Origin: Kingdonia uniflora | Lineage: Eukaryota; Streptophyta; Magnoliopsida; Ranunculales; Circaeasteraceae | DNA length: 64,000 bases | NCBI GenBank assembly: GCA_014058105.1 | Contig: JACGCM010002031.1 | Location: 1 to 64,000 of the forward strand | Direction: 5' to 3' | In this document: positions 25,200 to 37,800 of the stretch, piece by piece | How positions within the stretch are numbered: the first letter of the stretch is position 1 | Layout of the letters: every line of letters starts with the position of its first letter | Notes under the pieces: model-generated | Database searches by the model: none | Told to the model about the DNA's origin: nothing | Seen by the model: the letters and a program-made list of their open reading frames with translations, nothing else | Program-made: the position numbers and the translations under genes

Positions 25200-28100
25200 G
25201 GAACTCAAGATTTTAGACTCTTCTATTGTACGAGCTGGCCAACATATGGTGATATCGACCTAGGTTGGTAATAGCGCGTTCCCTAGTTTCATCAATCGAG
25301 TCTATATTATAGGCCAATTCGAACTCATTTTCTTTGTATGTTAGCTTGTGATCTCTGACAGGATGGAGGTACTATGTTAGAATAACAACCTCTATGACAT
25401 AAGCCAGGATGAAGCAGGAACAGTCAGTTGATTGTCTCGGTGTAGTATGGTATGCCCATAAGACATAAGGAAGCTCTCGTATTTGATTTTCCTTCTTCTG
25501 TGATTGAAGCATTTTCTTGAGTCCATCCACTATGGTTTTATTGGTGATTTCAACTTGTCCATTGCCTTGTGGGTAGTATGGATTGGTTGGGGAATTGATG
25601 ATTTGTTTGTTGATGAAGGTCGCGACCTTTTCTTCAGAGAACTGCGGCTCATTATCGATTCGAATCAGGTGGGGGCATCCGAACCGTGTGATAATATATT
25701 AGAAGATAAAAGAGATAACCTCTTCTTCTCTAGCTTGACAAAGGGAAACTGCTTCCACCCATTTCGTAAAGTAATCTGTCGCCACGAGTAAGAAATGTCG
25801 ATTACCTGGCCTATTGGGAAACTCTTCCACGAGATCGAGCGCCCATCACTTGAATGGCCAGAATGCCTTGCTTGCATGTAGTTCGAGTGCAGGGGTGCGG
25901 ATCATGTGTCTATGTCATTGACATGTATCGCATTTGTGCAAGTACTCTTCTGCTTGCTTGCGCATTCCTGGCCAGAGTACTCCTTGTGTAATTGCCCTGC
26001 TTACAAGTGATCGACCTGCGGCATGGGAGCCACAAGTTCCTTCATGTAATTCTTTGAGCATTCCAACGACTTTCTTCTTGAAGAGGCACTTGAGGAAAGT
26101 CCCTGTCACTGATCAGAGGTATTGACAGCCGTTCTAAACTGTATAACACTTCGAATTGTCGATCAACTGTCGGTGTTCTTTTGGATTTGTCGGAAGGGGA
26201 CCGTCGTATTTGTTCTTCGAGCCGATGTAGACAATAAAGGGCATTCACCAATCGTCATCCTCCTCTTTATCGCCCCCAGTGTTGATCGTACATTCAGAAT
26301 AAAAATCAATGCTAGGGGTGGATATCACTTTGATCTGTAGATATTGTGCTTCTGTACCCAAGACCCCGGCCAAATAAGCCAAGGAATCGGCATGTCTATT
26401 TTTGCCTTGAGGTAAATAGTCGAGAGTTACTTTCGCGAATCTGCTCATCCTATCGGCAACGAGGGCTGCATATTCGATCATCTTACCATTTTTCTTATAG
26501 TGTTCTGAGTAATGGTGGACGATGAGTAAATAATTTGTATAGACTAAGAGCTCGGGGACGCCAAGCTTGAGTGCTAAGTTGAGTTCATTAATTAAAGCTC
26601 CGTACTCTGTGACATTGTTGGAAGCTTCAAAATTTAAGCGAATTGATTTCTCAATTTTTTCGTTGGAAGGGGTAATCAGTACGATTCTAATTCCTGACCA
26701 TGCAAGTCCTGCTAAACCATTTGTAAGAAGTCTTCACCCTTTGCTTGTAATCCATTCAGCTCGTTCGTTAAATGGCTTGGCGGGTGAATCTTTTGTAATT
26801 TCTTTTGTAAGGTCAGGATCGTGTTCTTCCTAATCGGGATCTTCCACATGAAAATTCACAAGAAAATTGGCAACGGCCTGACCTTTTCTGAATGGCGTTG
26901 TTCGAACTTGATATCATGTTCTCCCAAACTGACTGACCATTATTGCACTATTCATGATTTTTTTTAGACAAAACTTCTCAGAGTGGGGTAGTTCGTCAAG
27001 ACTTTGACTGAATGAGCTTGGAAGTGGTGCTTGAGTTTATGTGAAATGTAAACAAGAGTTAGAAGGATTCGCTCAATTTTTGAATACCTCGTTTTCTGTT
27101 AGAGTAAGGGTTTTGCTGATGAAATATACTTGTTTTTTGACCTTGCTCTCAAGTCGAATGAGGACCGAGCTGATATAATTATCTATAACTCTGAGGTAGA
27201 TGATCAGTTCCTTATTGTCTACTGGGGTGGGTGTTCATGATGGGAGACTTCCCCAGATAGGTTTTGAGTTCCTGAAAAACTACATCGCATTTTATTATCC
27301 ACTAGATCTCTTCGTTGGGCTGAACTTTTCCTCATTTGGTACACCCTCAGAGTAGTAAAAACAGCCACCGACATCAATCTGAAGACTTAGAGACGAATCG
27401 ATTGATAGCAACAATCTTGTCAGTGAGTTTCTATATGTCTTTCTTTGTTCTTGGAGAGGGAATATTGATGAGAGCTCGAATTTGATCTGGGTCAGCTTCA
27501 ATCCCCTTCTTACTGATTAGATGGCTGAGGAACTTGCCCGAATGCACTCCGAATTGGCATTTATCCAGATTGAGTCACATTCTGTAAGAGCGTAGAATAT
27601 TACAGATTGTGGAGAGATCTGTGATATGGTCTTTTAACAGTAAGCTCTTACACAAGAGATTATCGATGTAGACTTCAACAATTTTCCCCAAGTGTACTTT
27701 GAATATTGTTGTCATTAACCGCTGATAAGTTGCTCCTGTGTTCTTCAGTCCAAAAGGTATAACTTTATAACAGTAAAGTCCCCTTTCAGTGATGAAAGTG
27801 GTTTTTTCCTGATTGGCTTCCAAGAGTGGTATCTGATTGTATCTAGAAGTAACATCCATCATAGATAAGAGCTCGTAGCCTTCCATGGAATTAATAATTT
27901 AATGAATGATTGGAAGAGGGAAACTATCCTTCGGAATATGTTTGTTTAGATCGGTAAAATATACATAAACTTGGACCTTTCCATTCTTCTTTGGAACTGC
28001 AACAATGTTGGAGATCCAATTCGGGTACTTGGCTTCACGAATGAATCCCACTGTGATTAACTTATCAATCTCAATGTTGACCTCATATCGAAGACGAGGT

Positions 28101-28720
28101 GAGAGTTTTCTCTATTTCTGTTTGCCAATCGTGGCATTATTGTTGATACTCATTCTGTGACATGCCTTTGATGGATCAACTCTGGGAATTTCTTCGAAAG
28201 TCGAAACGAAGATGTCTCGATTCATTCATAAGAAGTAAACGAGAGCTTCCTTGTCGTGTTAGAACATCTTGGAACCAATATAAGTACCTCTACTAGGTTC
28301 ATTAATGTCTATGTACTCTGTAGGCTCTTATGTTGAAGGCTGGTCATCGATGTGATCAACTTTCTGTAATTGCTATGCAACGTATCTGTTAAATGTATCG
28401 AGAATGGCAAAAATGGTATTTTCGTAAGCTCGAGAGAGCTTTTGACTACCCTTGATTTCATGGATGCCACCGTTGTGTTTGAAGCGAAAGCGAAGTGCTT
28501 GATAATACGTAGAAGCGATTGCTTCCATGTTATGGATCCAACAACGGCCCATAATCCTGAGATAACGAGATTTGGCGTTGATGATGAAAAATACAACATC
28601 GATTGTGGCTGGTCCAGCGGTGATAGGTAAGATAATCTTCCCCACTCATTCTTCCTTGGAACCATTAAATCCACTGATATCGGTGTCACTTGGAATAACC
28701 TGATCGGACACCCCATCTGT
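25200..28720 (-). pseudogene. pol remnant: protease, RT, RNase H, integrase
   Basis: Minus-strand pieces occur in Ty3/gypsy order, all interrupted. A post-protease segment at 28645-28373 (FFIINAKSRYLRIMGRCW) is typical of Tat-type pol. Reverse transcriptase at 27886-27575 shows MMDVTSRYNQIPL, the FGLKNTGATYQRLM block and a catalytic box reading YIDN instead of YVDD/YIDD, so one metal-binding Asp is lost. An RNase H end at 26481-26250 reads LPQGKNRHADSLAYLA. The integrase zinc-binding end at 26109-25915 has the HHCC spacing (H...AGRSLVSRAITQGVLWPGM...C..C). The enzyme is dead by several stops and by the box substitution. Confidence 0.85.
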
Positions 28721-28799
28721 TCGATCGTACTTTAAAAAAGAATCTCAATACCGCTACCAGTATCAATCATCATTGTATGCATGAAAAATTTCTTCATCT

Positions 28800-30608
28800 T
28801 GAGCATGATAACTAGTGTGTTATGATGAAGAAACTTGATGTGACTGAGTTGCAATCCTCAAATGAAATCCCAAGTAGGAGATTGCTCGATTCAGGAAGAA
28901 GTTTAGCTTCTTTATCTTGAGGTGTGAGATCGCAACACTCTGATAATCTCCATCGCCTGAATCTAGAAGAGTTGGTAATCTGATGGATCTTGATCATGTT
29001 GTTGTGGTACATATGGTACAAGTATTTCTTCTTAGCTTGATCTTCGACCTGGACTACTTCGACATGCGTCTTGTAGCTACCATTCTTGTATGATTCCAGA
29101 TCGATAATATACTCGTGCATTCTCTCGTCTTTGAAAATATATTCAAGCAACCTCTGTAAAGTATGGTAGTTGTCTGTTTCATGATGATTTACCTTGTAAT
29201 GCATGCAGTACGGTTTGCCTTCAATTGGTTCTAGCGGTTGAGATATACAGTAAAACTTGTCTTCCGCTAGAACGGGAAAAATTAAGAAGATTCAGACATT
29301 CATCGTGGGGAGGACCGGCTTGGGTAATTAATTACCTTTTCGAGGTTTGCTTGTGTTTGTCTTGGAACACTTTTGATCACCCTGGTCCTCTTTTAGTTCA
29401 TTATTGCATTATGTATTTGGACTTTTAGTGGTTAAGACGGATTTAGTAGATTTATGCCTTTCGGTTATCATCCTTTCCAGGTTGACATACCCATTGACCT
29501 TGGTGATCATATCCTCCAAGGTCGCGGGTTTGTTTAAGAAGAGATGTTTCTTTACTTTGCAATTGAGTTGCAGCGCATTTGTAAAAGCAGTAACGACCAT
29601 TTGCTGATCGAGATTATCTATTTTTCGCGCGAACTCCAAAAACTTCTTTCTAAAAACCTCGAGTTTATCTCCTTGTGGTTGTTTGAGACTAATAAGAGAA
29701 TATAAATTTTCTTCTTTATCTTTATTGTGAGCATAAGTCTTGACAAAATTCTTCTGTAGTTGGTCGAATGTGAGGATGCAATCTTCAGGTAGAGAATGGA
29801 ACTACCGTAGCGATTCTTCCTGTAGACTTGTTGCGAACAGATGACATATAATATGACTAAGATTTGAGTGCAATCCCAGTGAATCACGGAACTGCTGAAT
29901 GTGCTCATTCGGATCGGTGCCTTTGTATTTATATATCTTCGGAGTATGGAAACCTGTTGGTACTTCCATATCAAATAACTCTTTGGCAATCAGACTACTT
30001 TGCAACTTGGTAAAATTGTCCTTACTACCTAAAGCTTGAGGTTCAATCAACTCCTTGATATGTTGATCCATGTATTCTTGTGTGACGTACTGACGTGTTG
30101 CCTGAGTAGGTTGGTGAGCTGGTTGAGGATTAGGAATACCGGTGCCTTCGCTCAAGTACTTACGTGCTAGAATCCAGGGTTGAGGTTGTTGTTCTTCCTC
30201 TTGACGCTTGGAAGGCCGGAGACCTCTGCTAATGTCGGACTGAGCTTCTCTGCCCAAATAAATTGAAGGTTCCTCGAGGTCTAATCTTTCTCATGCAGAA
30301 ACGTGGGAGTTTGCTGGTATTTGATCATGATCTCTGGTAGGGGGAGCCTGTTGATTATCCTGCAAAGCTTGTAATGCAGTATGCATAGTTGTCATATGTC
30401 CTTCATGTCTCTTGAATGCTGTCAAATGAGCTTGACGCTTACTTTCGAGCTCTTTATCATGGAGCTTACGATCGAGAGCTAACTTGCGTTCGAGCTCAGT
30501 ACGCTTCTCTGTTTCACCGTGGAGATTCGCCCATAGTTCAGCGAGCTGTTCCAGATCAACTAAAAGATCGAGCTGGACTCCTGTTGTTGGTCGCTTGGAA
30601 GTGACCAT
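28800..30608 (-). pseudogene. gag remnant of the Tat-like element
   Basis: The minus-strand frames begin at 30608 (MVTSKRPTTGVQLDLLVDLE) with a charged helical stretch. They continue at 30257-29802 with the gag block IYKYKGTDPNEHIQQFRD, at 29639-29409 with ATLEDMITKVNGYVNLE, and near 29204 with a Cys/His-containing YCMHYKVNHHETDNYHTL segment that precedes protease in this lineage. Frames change several times and stops intervene, so no full capsid protein is made. Confidence 0.8.
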
Positions 30609-30666
30609 GATTGGAAATAAATAGTAGAGTAAATGTATGCCTTAGTATATCATGGAAACGTTTTCT

Positions 30667-30686
30667 TTCCCAGAGACAGTGCCAAA
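30667..30686 (-). promoter_or_regulatory. Primer binding site, tRNA-Asp-like
   Basis: Immediately inside the 5' LTR the minus strand reads TTTGGCACTGTCTCTGGGAA. The plant tRNA-Asp primer site used by many Tat elements is TGGCGCCGTTGCCGGGGA. I count 12 of 18 identical, most differences being transitions, so the assignment is likely but not certain. Confidence 0.6.
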
Positions 30687-31246
30687 TGTAATGGCCTAAT
30701 TTCGTAGCTCAAAATAGCTCAAAATTAGATCTTACACCAAATGTACCCGTGACAAAAATTAATGTAATACAAGAAACTATACGGGTGATTTAGCGTGGAA
30801 AACTTTTGGATAGGTAAAAAACCACGACCTCGAGTTGAGAGTTTAGCAATTGTAACTTTTATTGTTTGATGCTAATATCTTATTACAAGTAATTTCTTGA
30901 ACTAGAAATGTTTGATCTTGAAATAAGAACTTTTGTGGTGTTTAGAATCTAGAAATTCTAGTGTTAGAATCTAAAAAAATCTAATTTTTCCTGGTCATTA
31001 TCTCATTTGGAACTTTTTCTTTATATAGACCTTACCTACAGCTCGTTATCATATAAAAACACGTTCTCCGAATAATGAGGTAAGTGGTAGTTGAATGCGT
31101 AACTGTTAGTCTGTGGGAGACAGGTGTTTTTAACTTGTTCATATTTTGCTGTAGAGCTCGATTCATGTTCTTTATCAGTTCGTCGTCTAGGTGTCAATGT
31201 TAATTGTAGTTCGAGTTTGGACTAGGTCAAGGGATAGGTCCATACA
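30687..31246 (-). repeat. 5' LTR of the Tat-like element
   Basis: 560 bp, plus strand TGTAATGGCC...GTCCATACA. It is the partner of 17273-17865. A small deletion relative to the other copy lies near 31200. Confidence 0.9.
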
Positions 31247-31329
31247 TCCTCTATTTGCTTTCTCAATATACATGGGAGATACATAAAAATTCAAATTGAA
31301 AAATTTAAGAAAAAACTTAGTTAAGCAGC

Positions 31330-31530
31330 CTACGACACCTCCATGGGGGAATCTTCCTCTGTGCTAGATCAGATAAACCACAGTTTCAGAATCTACTGCA
31401 ACAGTGACTTTCCTCATGTGAAAACTGAGGCGTACTTTAAGTCCATATTCAATTGCCATAAGCATTCGATAGGCAGATACTAGCAGGAGGAGGTTACCAT
31501 CGGGGTACCGCAATGCCCATGCTTCACTTC
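31330..31530 (-). pseudogene. RNase H-like fragment (retroelement relic)
   Basis: Translated on the minus strand, this stretch reads EAWALRYPDGNLLLLVSAYR, then MAIEYGLKV, then VTVAVDSETVVYLI before a stop. That matches the end of the plant RVT_3-type RNase H domain (EA.ALR.GL..A...G...v.vEsDs..vv..I). It is only ~65 residues, with no neighbours of the same kind, so it is an old LINE or LTR fragment. Confidence 0.5.
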
Positions 31531-31590
31531 ACAGATGGCTCCACTTTGGTTTCCCTATGCATATTCATCTAGGTCGAATTTGAAAGACCC

Positions 31591-31720
31591 GATTGAACCA
31601 AATAGAATAACAGATCATATGAAATATGTTATACTTGACAGGCTTTTTATGCCACAAAAAATGTCACCCTCATCTGCAATGCATGATACTTATTTTCGAT
31701 CTATTTCTGGCTCCGGTGTA
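31591..31720 (-). pseudogene. GT47 copy 4 relic, 3' end only
   Basis: The plus-strand sequence matches the last ~130 bp of GT47 copy 3 exon 4 (12853-12985). Shared runs are TTGAACCAAAT, GATCATATGAAATAT and CAGGCTTTTTATGCCA. It encodes the minus-strand tail around HMILHSIWFNR. Nothing upstream of it in gene sense remains; COX19 follows. It shows that the GT47 array once reached this side of the retrotransposon. Confidence 0.8.
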
Positions 31721-31815
31721 CTTCAAAACTGGTCGTATCCCCACTGTCGACGGTAATACTAAAGTAAAGAACCCAAAGCCCAAAACAACAGTGAAAAACC
31801 GGAAAGAAAGTCACA

Positions 31816-33073
31816 ATGAGCGCAGGTCAGTCCTTTTTCCCTCTCATTTTAATTTTTATTTCATCAGAAATTAGGGTTCAAGTGTTAAAATTAACAGTAA
31901 CCAAACAACAATTAGGTGTTTACTTGATTGAATTAGGAGTGAAAATTGATTTCTCGGAATATCAATTTATTTGTGTTTAGATTATAAGGAAATAAATTCA
32001 GGGAAAAGAATTCAATTTCACATTGTTTTCTTTCACTTTGATTATATTTGATTATATTTAGAGGGAAATCGTTTGTTCATTTAGACTTTTGAAAAACTAT
32101 TTTCCAATAAAGTGACACATTTTAAACAAATTATTTTCTAGTTAACTTGATTCCGAATAATAAGTTGTTTGTGCAATGAAATGTTTCATCCCAAGAGCGC
32201 AAATTGTGTAAGAGAAACTTTGGAGAGAGACCCTTGGTGTCAAATTTTCTAGGGAAAAGCCACACGGATAGGGGTGTTGGAAACGGCAGAAAATAAAAAA
32301 TCACCTTGTAAATAGTGTTGGACAATGTCCGAGTGTCGGACATACTTTAGTGAAGACTTGATGCGAACGTTTAGATTTAGACTGAGTAGAGAGAAGATAA
32401 CGAGAAAAAATAATGCGGTATATCCCGCTTCGTTTATTTGCAATGCGTTATTTTATTAGCGAAATATTTCTATATATTTAGTAGAATCATGTGATTTGGC
32501 AGGTGGTGCATTTGGTGGCAATAGGGGTTTAAGGCCAGTACCCCCAGAGAAAGGTGTATTTCCGTTGGATCACAATCATGAGTGTGACTTGGTAACAATG
32601 CTCCCCTTTTTTGATATCTTAATTTTTCTTTTTCTTTTTTGCTAAAACACTGAAATGGGGTGATGTGACTTTTGGAATGTTATTTGCTAGTCTTTGTTAT
32701 CACTTAATTAGACGTGGGGCTTTTCGTAGGCGAAGAAAGATTACATCGATTGTCTTAAATCGTCTACGTATCAGTCTGAAAGATGTAGAAACTTCTCAAA
32801 GAAGTACCTGGAATGTCGCATGGAGAGGTAATCTGTTTGGCCATATTGAACTTTGTTCTTGTAACATGTTTTCGGCTATACGATGTTATTCTCTTTTTAT
32901 TTGGCCATTAGTAATTCTTATGTATATCCAGGAACTTGATGGCAAGGCAGGACATGTCAGAGCTTGGATTTCGAAAGGAGTATGACATTAAAGATCTTGA
33001 AGAGAAAAATGAGAAAATTGAAAATGAGCATACTCCCTCAACTGGTGTAACGAGCAAGGCCCTATCTACTTGA
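31816..33073 (+). CDS. COX19: COX19-like cytochrome c oxidase assembly protein
   Basis: The exons are 31816-31825, 32503-32591, 32730-32827 and 32932-33073, all with GT-AG borders, giving 112 residues. The core GGAFGGNRGLRPVPPEKG, FPLDHNHECDL and SERCRNFSKKYLECRMERN is nearly that of plant COX19. Twin CX9C motifs are visible: C31 with C41 (CDLAKKDYIDC) and C51 with C61 (CRNFSKKYLEC), which form the coiled-coil-helix fold. Known family role: a soluble intermembrane-space protein, oxidised on import through Mia40, that takes part in copper handling and assembly of cytochrome c oxidase. The C-terminal ~40 residues are charged and rich in Glu/Lys/Asn. Splice phases and both motifs are intact. Confidence 0.92.
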
Positions 33074-34839
33074 AGTTTGAAAATCTGTACATGGGTAGTG
33101 ACAAGTTCAGGAATTTTCTCTTGATAGACATATATATTCTTTTTGATCGTGAGAAGACCTGTAAAGAATTAATAACTGAAGCAACATACAATTTAATATA
33201 AAGCCAGTTTAATGATAATTACTGGGGATAAGCTCATAACAGATTTTCTTTAGCTGAAAGTTCTTGTATTGCTACTGTTTCTGCATAACCCCAATGAACA
33301 TTGAAGCGGAAGGCAGTGTGGAAGTCCAAGAGATATTATTCAACCCTAGTGATGGATTTTCTTGGTGCCCATAGTTTATAAAGTTTGTAATGAAGACCCC
33401 GTGGCACGTAAATTGAAATAATTGGCTGGTTGCTCTATGAATTTCTGCAGGGGTCATTACAGAAAGATACTGTGCAGAGAAACTTCTTGTAACCATCTAA
33501 AAGAAAAAGCATAAGGAGGCGCATAAGTAAGTTTTTTAACTTTCCTGAACTAACCATCGATAGTCTAAAGCTTTTCTATTACAAAATTCCAAGTTACACT
33601 GAAATGAGATTTGACACGGCCTTGAGAATATTATTCCTAGACCATGTTTTTGTGTTTGATTTCATTTTGCACCATTGAGTGTCAAAAAACTTACTGTTTC
33701 CCTTTTGTACTTGTAGCTCATTTTTATAGCTGTAAACAGGCACTAACTAGAATAGTTTAGTTAGAAAGGGCTTCTGCTATTGTCAAGTAATCATTACCTT
33801 CTTTTTTTGCTCTGAAATCGGACAAAGTGTCCTCGTCTTGTATTATGTTTATAGAGGTATTTGCTCTGCCGGAGCTCTAGAGCCTTGGCAAAAATAAAGA
33901 GTGGTTTACCTGGTTGTCATGTCCAATTTTACAATTAGCATGCAATGCAGCAGTGGCAGTGATCATTTTAGACTAATCCATCAATCCGTGAAGATTGACA
34001 AGCTTCCTTTTGTAACCTGTTGGAAAGAACTCTTCTTTTAACATTATGTGAATGCAAAACAATTTGGGACCAAAGTTGGCCGGTTTGAAACCGTGAAGGT
34101 AACATACGCCACTTTGGCGTGCCATAGAGTTAAAAACCTCATGCAGGAGGGTACATCTGTTGCTTCTCACAGGTTTTCAGTCGGGTCCGGCTACTTTAAT
34201 AACCCCAATTGCTTGGATTGCAAGTTCTTCGCTCGGCAATTTATGGTCAGAAACATTGAGCTTTATAATGGTCTGAGAAATATGCGCCCGCAATGTGGGA
34301 CTAATCTGGCGGAATCTGTTTTTTCAAGTTCTTCACTACACAGAAATTTTGAGGGGTGAGAGATTATTGGATTCTTCATAAGAGGTTGTCATACTTATTT
34401 TATGACTTCTGATGTCTCACTAATACAATCATCAAAACTTATTGCTCAAGTTCGAAGCGCGTTCTGAAGACAATTTCTGGCCGTGCCCCCAAAATAGGGG
34501 ATCTGGGGGGCAACGTCTCCACCCCGTTTTCTGTCGTGCCCTACCGACAATGGTAATACTGGTAAAAGAGTTGGCTTTCAGATCCACAAACCAACACAAG
34601 TAGAGGTATTTGTGATAAGCATCAATACATACAAAATGGCAGTTAATTCAGTTAAAAGCAAAGTGCCGCCCAAAGCTTTAAAACAAGAACACAAAAAAAA
34701 AGTGTTTGTGGGAGAGAAATCCTAGAAAACCCAACAGTGACATTTCTATGTCTCACTCTCCCTTGATTGTTTCGCTTCACTTCATCGCTTCAATTCTACC
34801 ATTTCTCATTTACTTTAACTCCTTTTTGCTTTTCCTCCA
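33074..34839. other. Spacer between COX19 and the LETM1-like gene
   Basis: 1.77 kb with the COX19 3' UTR at the start and the LETM1-like leader at the end. Open stretches at 34048-34359 (plus) and 33973-34170 (minus) overlap each other and match nothing I know. A GC-richer patch at 34480-34560 looks like transposon debris. No supported gene. Confidence 0.4.
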
Positions 34840-37800
34840 ATGGGGTCTCTTATGCCTTCTCAGTTATCTCTTTCCTCAAGGTCTTTGCAATTGCAACGAT
34901 TCGAGTTGTAAGTTTTATGTACCAGTATATGTGTTTTTTGATGCGTAGTGAATAAATCTTTACATGTTTTCTTGATATTTATATTTGGACAAACTTGTTC
35001 ATTGTTTTAACAGCATAATTAGTATCCATGTTCTTGAAGTCCTATATAATTTGTTTGCAGTTAACATTGATGCAATATTAGAGACAGATATCGGCTATGG
35101 ATTTGGTAATCGTTTTTATAATAATGTGTGTTCATGTGTTTGAAGAAATTCTTGGTATTCATGTAAATTTTTCGGCATCATGTAAACCGCTGGATTTGAA
35201 GAAGTGTTAATAATACTCTTCTTTGTGTTACAGAAGTACTTCTGCGAGTTTGACATCACGTGTGTTAGCAGTTAAGCATTGGGAGTGTGGAAAAGGGAAT
35301 TACGGTTTACCAAACATAAGTTCTGTTTTTAGATTCTTATGTACTAATGAAGCATCAGTTTCACCTGCAAATCCAAAGAGATGGTTTTCTTCTGGGGTGT
35401 TTCACTCTGTAGCTCCCTCATTTGCTTTAGATCAAGACATTGGTCAGAGTGGGCTTCTGTCTGTGGGTAAAGCTAGTGACGCTGAGATGGGATCTAGCCA
35501 GGTAGACACTGCTGTTCGGCTTCTACACAGAGCTGCGAGGAGCTTTTCTTCATCCATTAAACGTTGTGTAATGACTAGAAGCAGTCCAGAGCTTGCGAAT
35601 GCATGGGTTGGTGTGGATGTCCATGCTTGGCAGAGACATATAGCCTATCAGGTTTAGATTTATTTACAAAATAACCGTATGTTTGTGTCTAATGTGGGTT
35701 GAGTAAACCTATTGAATTTGACATAGGCCTTAAGTTGTGTCAAACTTAAGGGGTTATAATTCCCATAATGAATTAAGTTCTGTGAGGATGCCTGTTATAT
35801 GTGTTATTACATACAAGATTGGAACTGACCCCTTGTAAAATCGTGAAGATATAAGTCAAACAGGCAAGATTGGAACTGATTCACAATGTGGTTGCAGGCA
35901 GCAGTATATGCTTTGTTAATGACGGTAATAGAAGCAAGATTCACGTCATGCGATGAAGAAAGGAATGATCCTTCAAAAGTACATATAGTGTGAGTCACTT
36001 TGAGCTTTTATCAAGTTTATCATTGGAGTTTCTTTCTATGTAGGAAGAATGTTTGCTTACTATTTTCAATTATCACTGTGGTTATGCGGTTTCTAACATT
36101 TACTTCTTTTCTTCAGCCTTTCCCCAAAACTTAATTTGCTTCTGGACTCCATTGAAACTCAGTTAAACACAAGGAACCCAAAGTTGGTGACGTGGTTTAA
36201 GATGGTAAAACTGCCCAATCTAGCACGTTATTTCATTCCATTATTCAAGAAATGGTCTTCAGAATATGGAAGAAGGTTCGTTAATTAAAATCAAATCTTA
36301 ACATATTAAATCCCGTTTTTTATTTTCATAAATTCACTTCATCACATACTAACAATCTAAGCGCAAAGACATTCAGTGGTATTGCAGAGGTCATTCATTC
36401 TATATGCTTTTGTGTTGCTGTCGACAAGTTAGCCGAGCGTGTTTCATGTCCTAGATTCACACTATCTATTCCTGAAATAATGGGGGAGCTCATGGATTTA
36501 TCATACAACTTGGTTTCTATGGATAGACTTCATAGCTTAGCATCTGAAGCCGGAGTTGAACAGGAGTTCCTAGCCTATTTTGGCTCAAAGGTTTTACCAA
36601 ATAAAGAAAGCCGAGAGGTAGCTTTTTGGATTGGGTTGGTTCATAAAAGGCTCTGTGTAGCATTTAGGAGAGAGAGTTTCATTTCAAGCAGAGAGGGCTT
36701 TAGCAACAGGAAGGTCAGTTAATTCATTGCATAGTCTTCCAAGTTCTAATGTCTGGTTTTGATTTTCAATTTTTGAGTTCGATTTAGTTTTGAAAATTAT
36801 CACAGAATCTAGAGAGAGATCTTGCTACTCTTGGACTATTTGCATTCCTGGGAAGAAGGACAAGGCTATTTTTATTAGGCATGGGTATGAAGGATCTTGA
36901 CGAGCAGCTTAACAATTTTATAAGGTGAACTTCTACATCATTTCTGGAATGGTATAGTTAAATTAGTAATGGGTGGACATTTAAACTTTGGGTAGTTAAA
37001 ACTCAAAATTTAAATTTAAATTTCAAAGAACAACTCCTGAACATATCTGTGGATAGTCGTTTGAAGCTCTCAAAGGATCGTAACAGAAGGTATTCATATT
37101 TATATTAGTTAGTTAAGTAGAGAATTGTATATTTATACCAATATTACAGAGTTAGTTCTAGACCAGAGAAAAAAGTGGAAAAAGAAAAGTTTTGTATACC
37201 ACAAAGACGGACTTAACATGGTTCACCCTAATCATTTTGTCCATTTATGAATGAATGTCAATTGGATTTCTTTGTTTTTAGCTAAGTTAGATTTTGATTG
37301 ACTAATATGTATGATACATAAGGAATTGTAAAAAAAGGGGCATTTCTATCCATACCCACAATGGTAGGTACTATTTAATCAGAGATTACTAAAGAAACAG
37401 TTCCCCTCCCTCCTTGCCGTCTCAACCCTTTCTCCTAAGAAAAATGCTGATCCAATAGTACACCAAATTAGAACGAATTTTAAATGGGTTGAAGTAGTAC
37501 ATAATATTTGTATAATTATCAAACAAGTTAGAGATAGGTATGTATCAATAAACTTCCATAAATTTCCTGGATATATATTGTATAAGGGTTTAATGCTATT
37601 TCTGCAGTTACTTGGAGTGTGGTAGCCTTTTCATATATGCAGAGTTATCTTCATTACCTGTATATCAGCTCTTCATGGAGGTTAGTCTATACTATCTCTA
37701 CTATACATAAATTTAGGATTTGCATTATGGTTAACTCTTAACTTTTTAGTCACTCTGATACCTCTGAGGAACTTCATCAAATATACAATTCAGCATTATC

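Larger units (their letters stand above)
17273..31246 (-). mobile_element. Decayed Ty3/gypsy LTR retrotransposon, Tat-like, with antisense ORF
   Basis: This is a 13,974-bp element. Direct repeats at 17273-17865 and 30687-31246 start TGTAATGGCCTAA on the plus strand and end in CA. The flanking 5-mers are TCATC (17268-17272) and TCCTC (31247-31251), one mismatch. In the minus orientation the order is LTR, primer site (30667-30686), gag, protease, reverse transcriptase, RNase H, integrase, an opposite-strand coding region, polypurine tract (17866-17874) and LTR. Order, size and the antisense ORF after integrase fit the plant Tat lineage (Grande, RIRE2 and Retand relatives). All frames carry stops, so it cannot move by itself. 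In the first 78 aligned LTR positions I count 11 differences, all transitions, so it is old. It inserted between GT47 copy 3 and the relic at 31591. Confidence 0.9.

Noticed and set aside
25504..26833. Plus-strand ORFs over the pol region
   Set aside because: They are shadows of the minus-strand integrase and RNase H remnants, unlike the true antisense ORF region, which begins left of 24450.
34048..34359. Open frame of 103 codons upstream of the LETM1-like gene
   Set aside because: A minus-strand frame overlaps it with equal plausibility, and neither resembles a known family.
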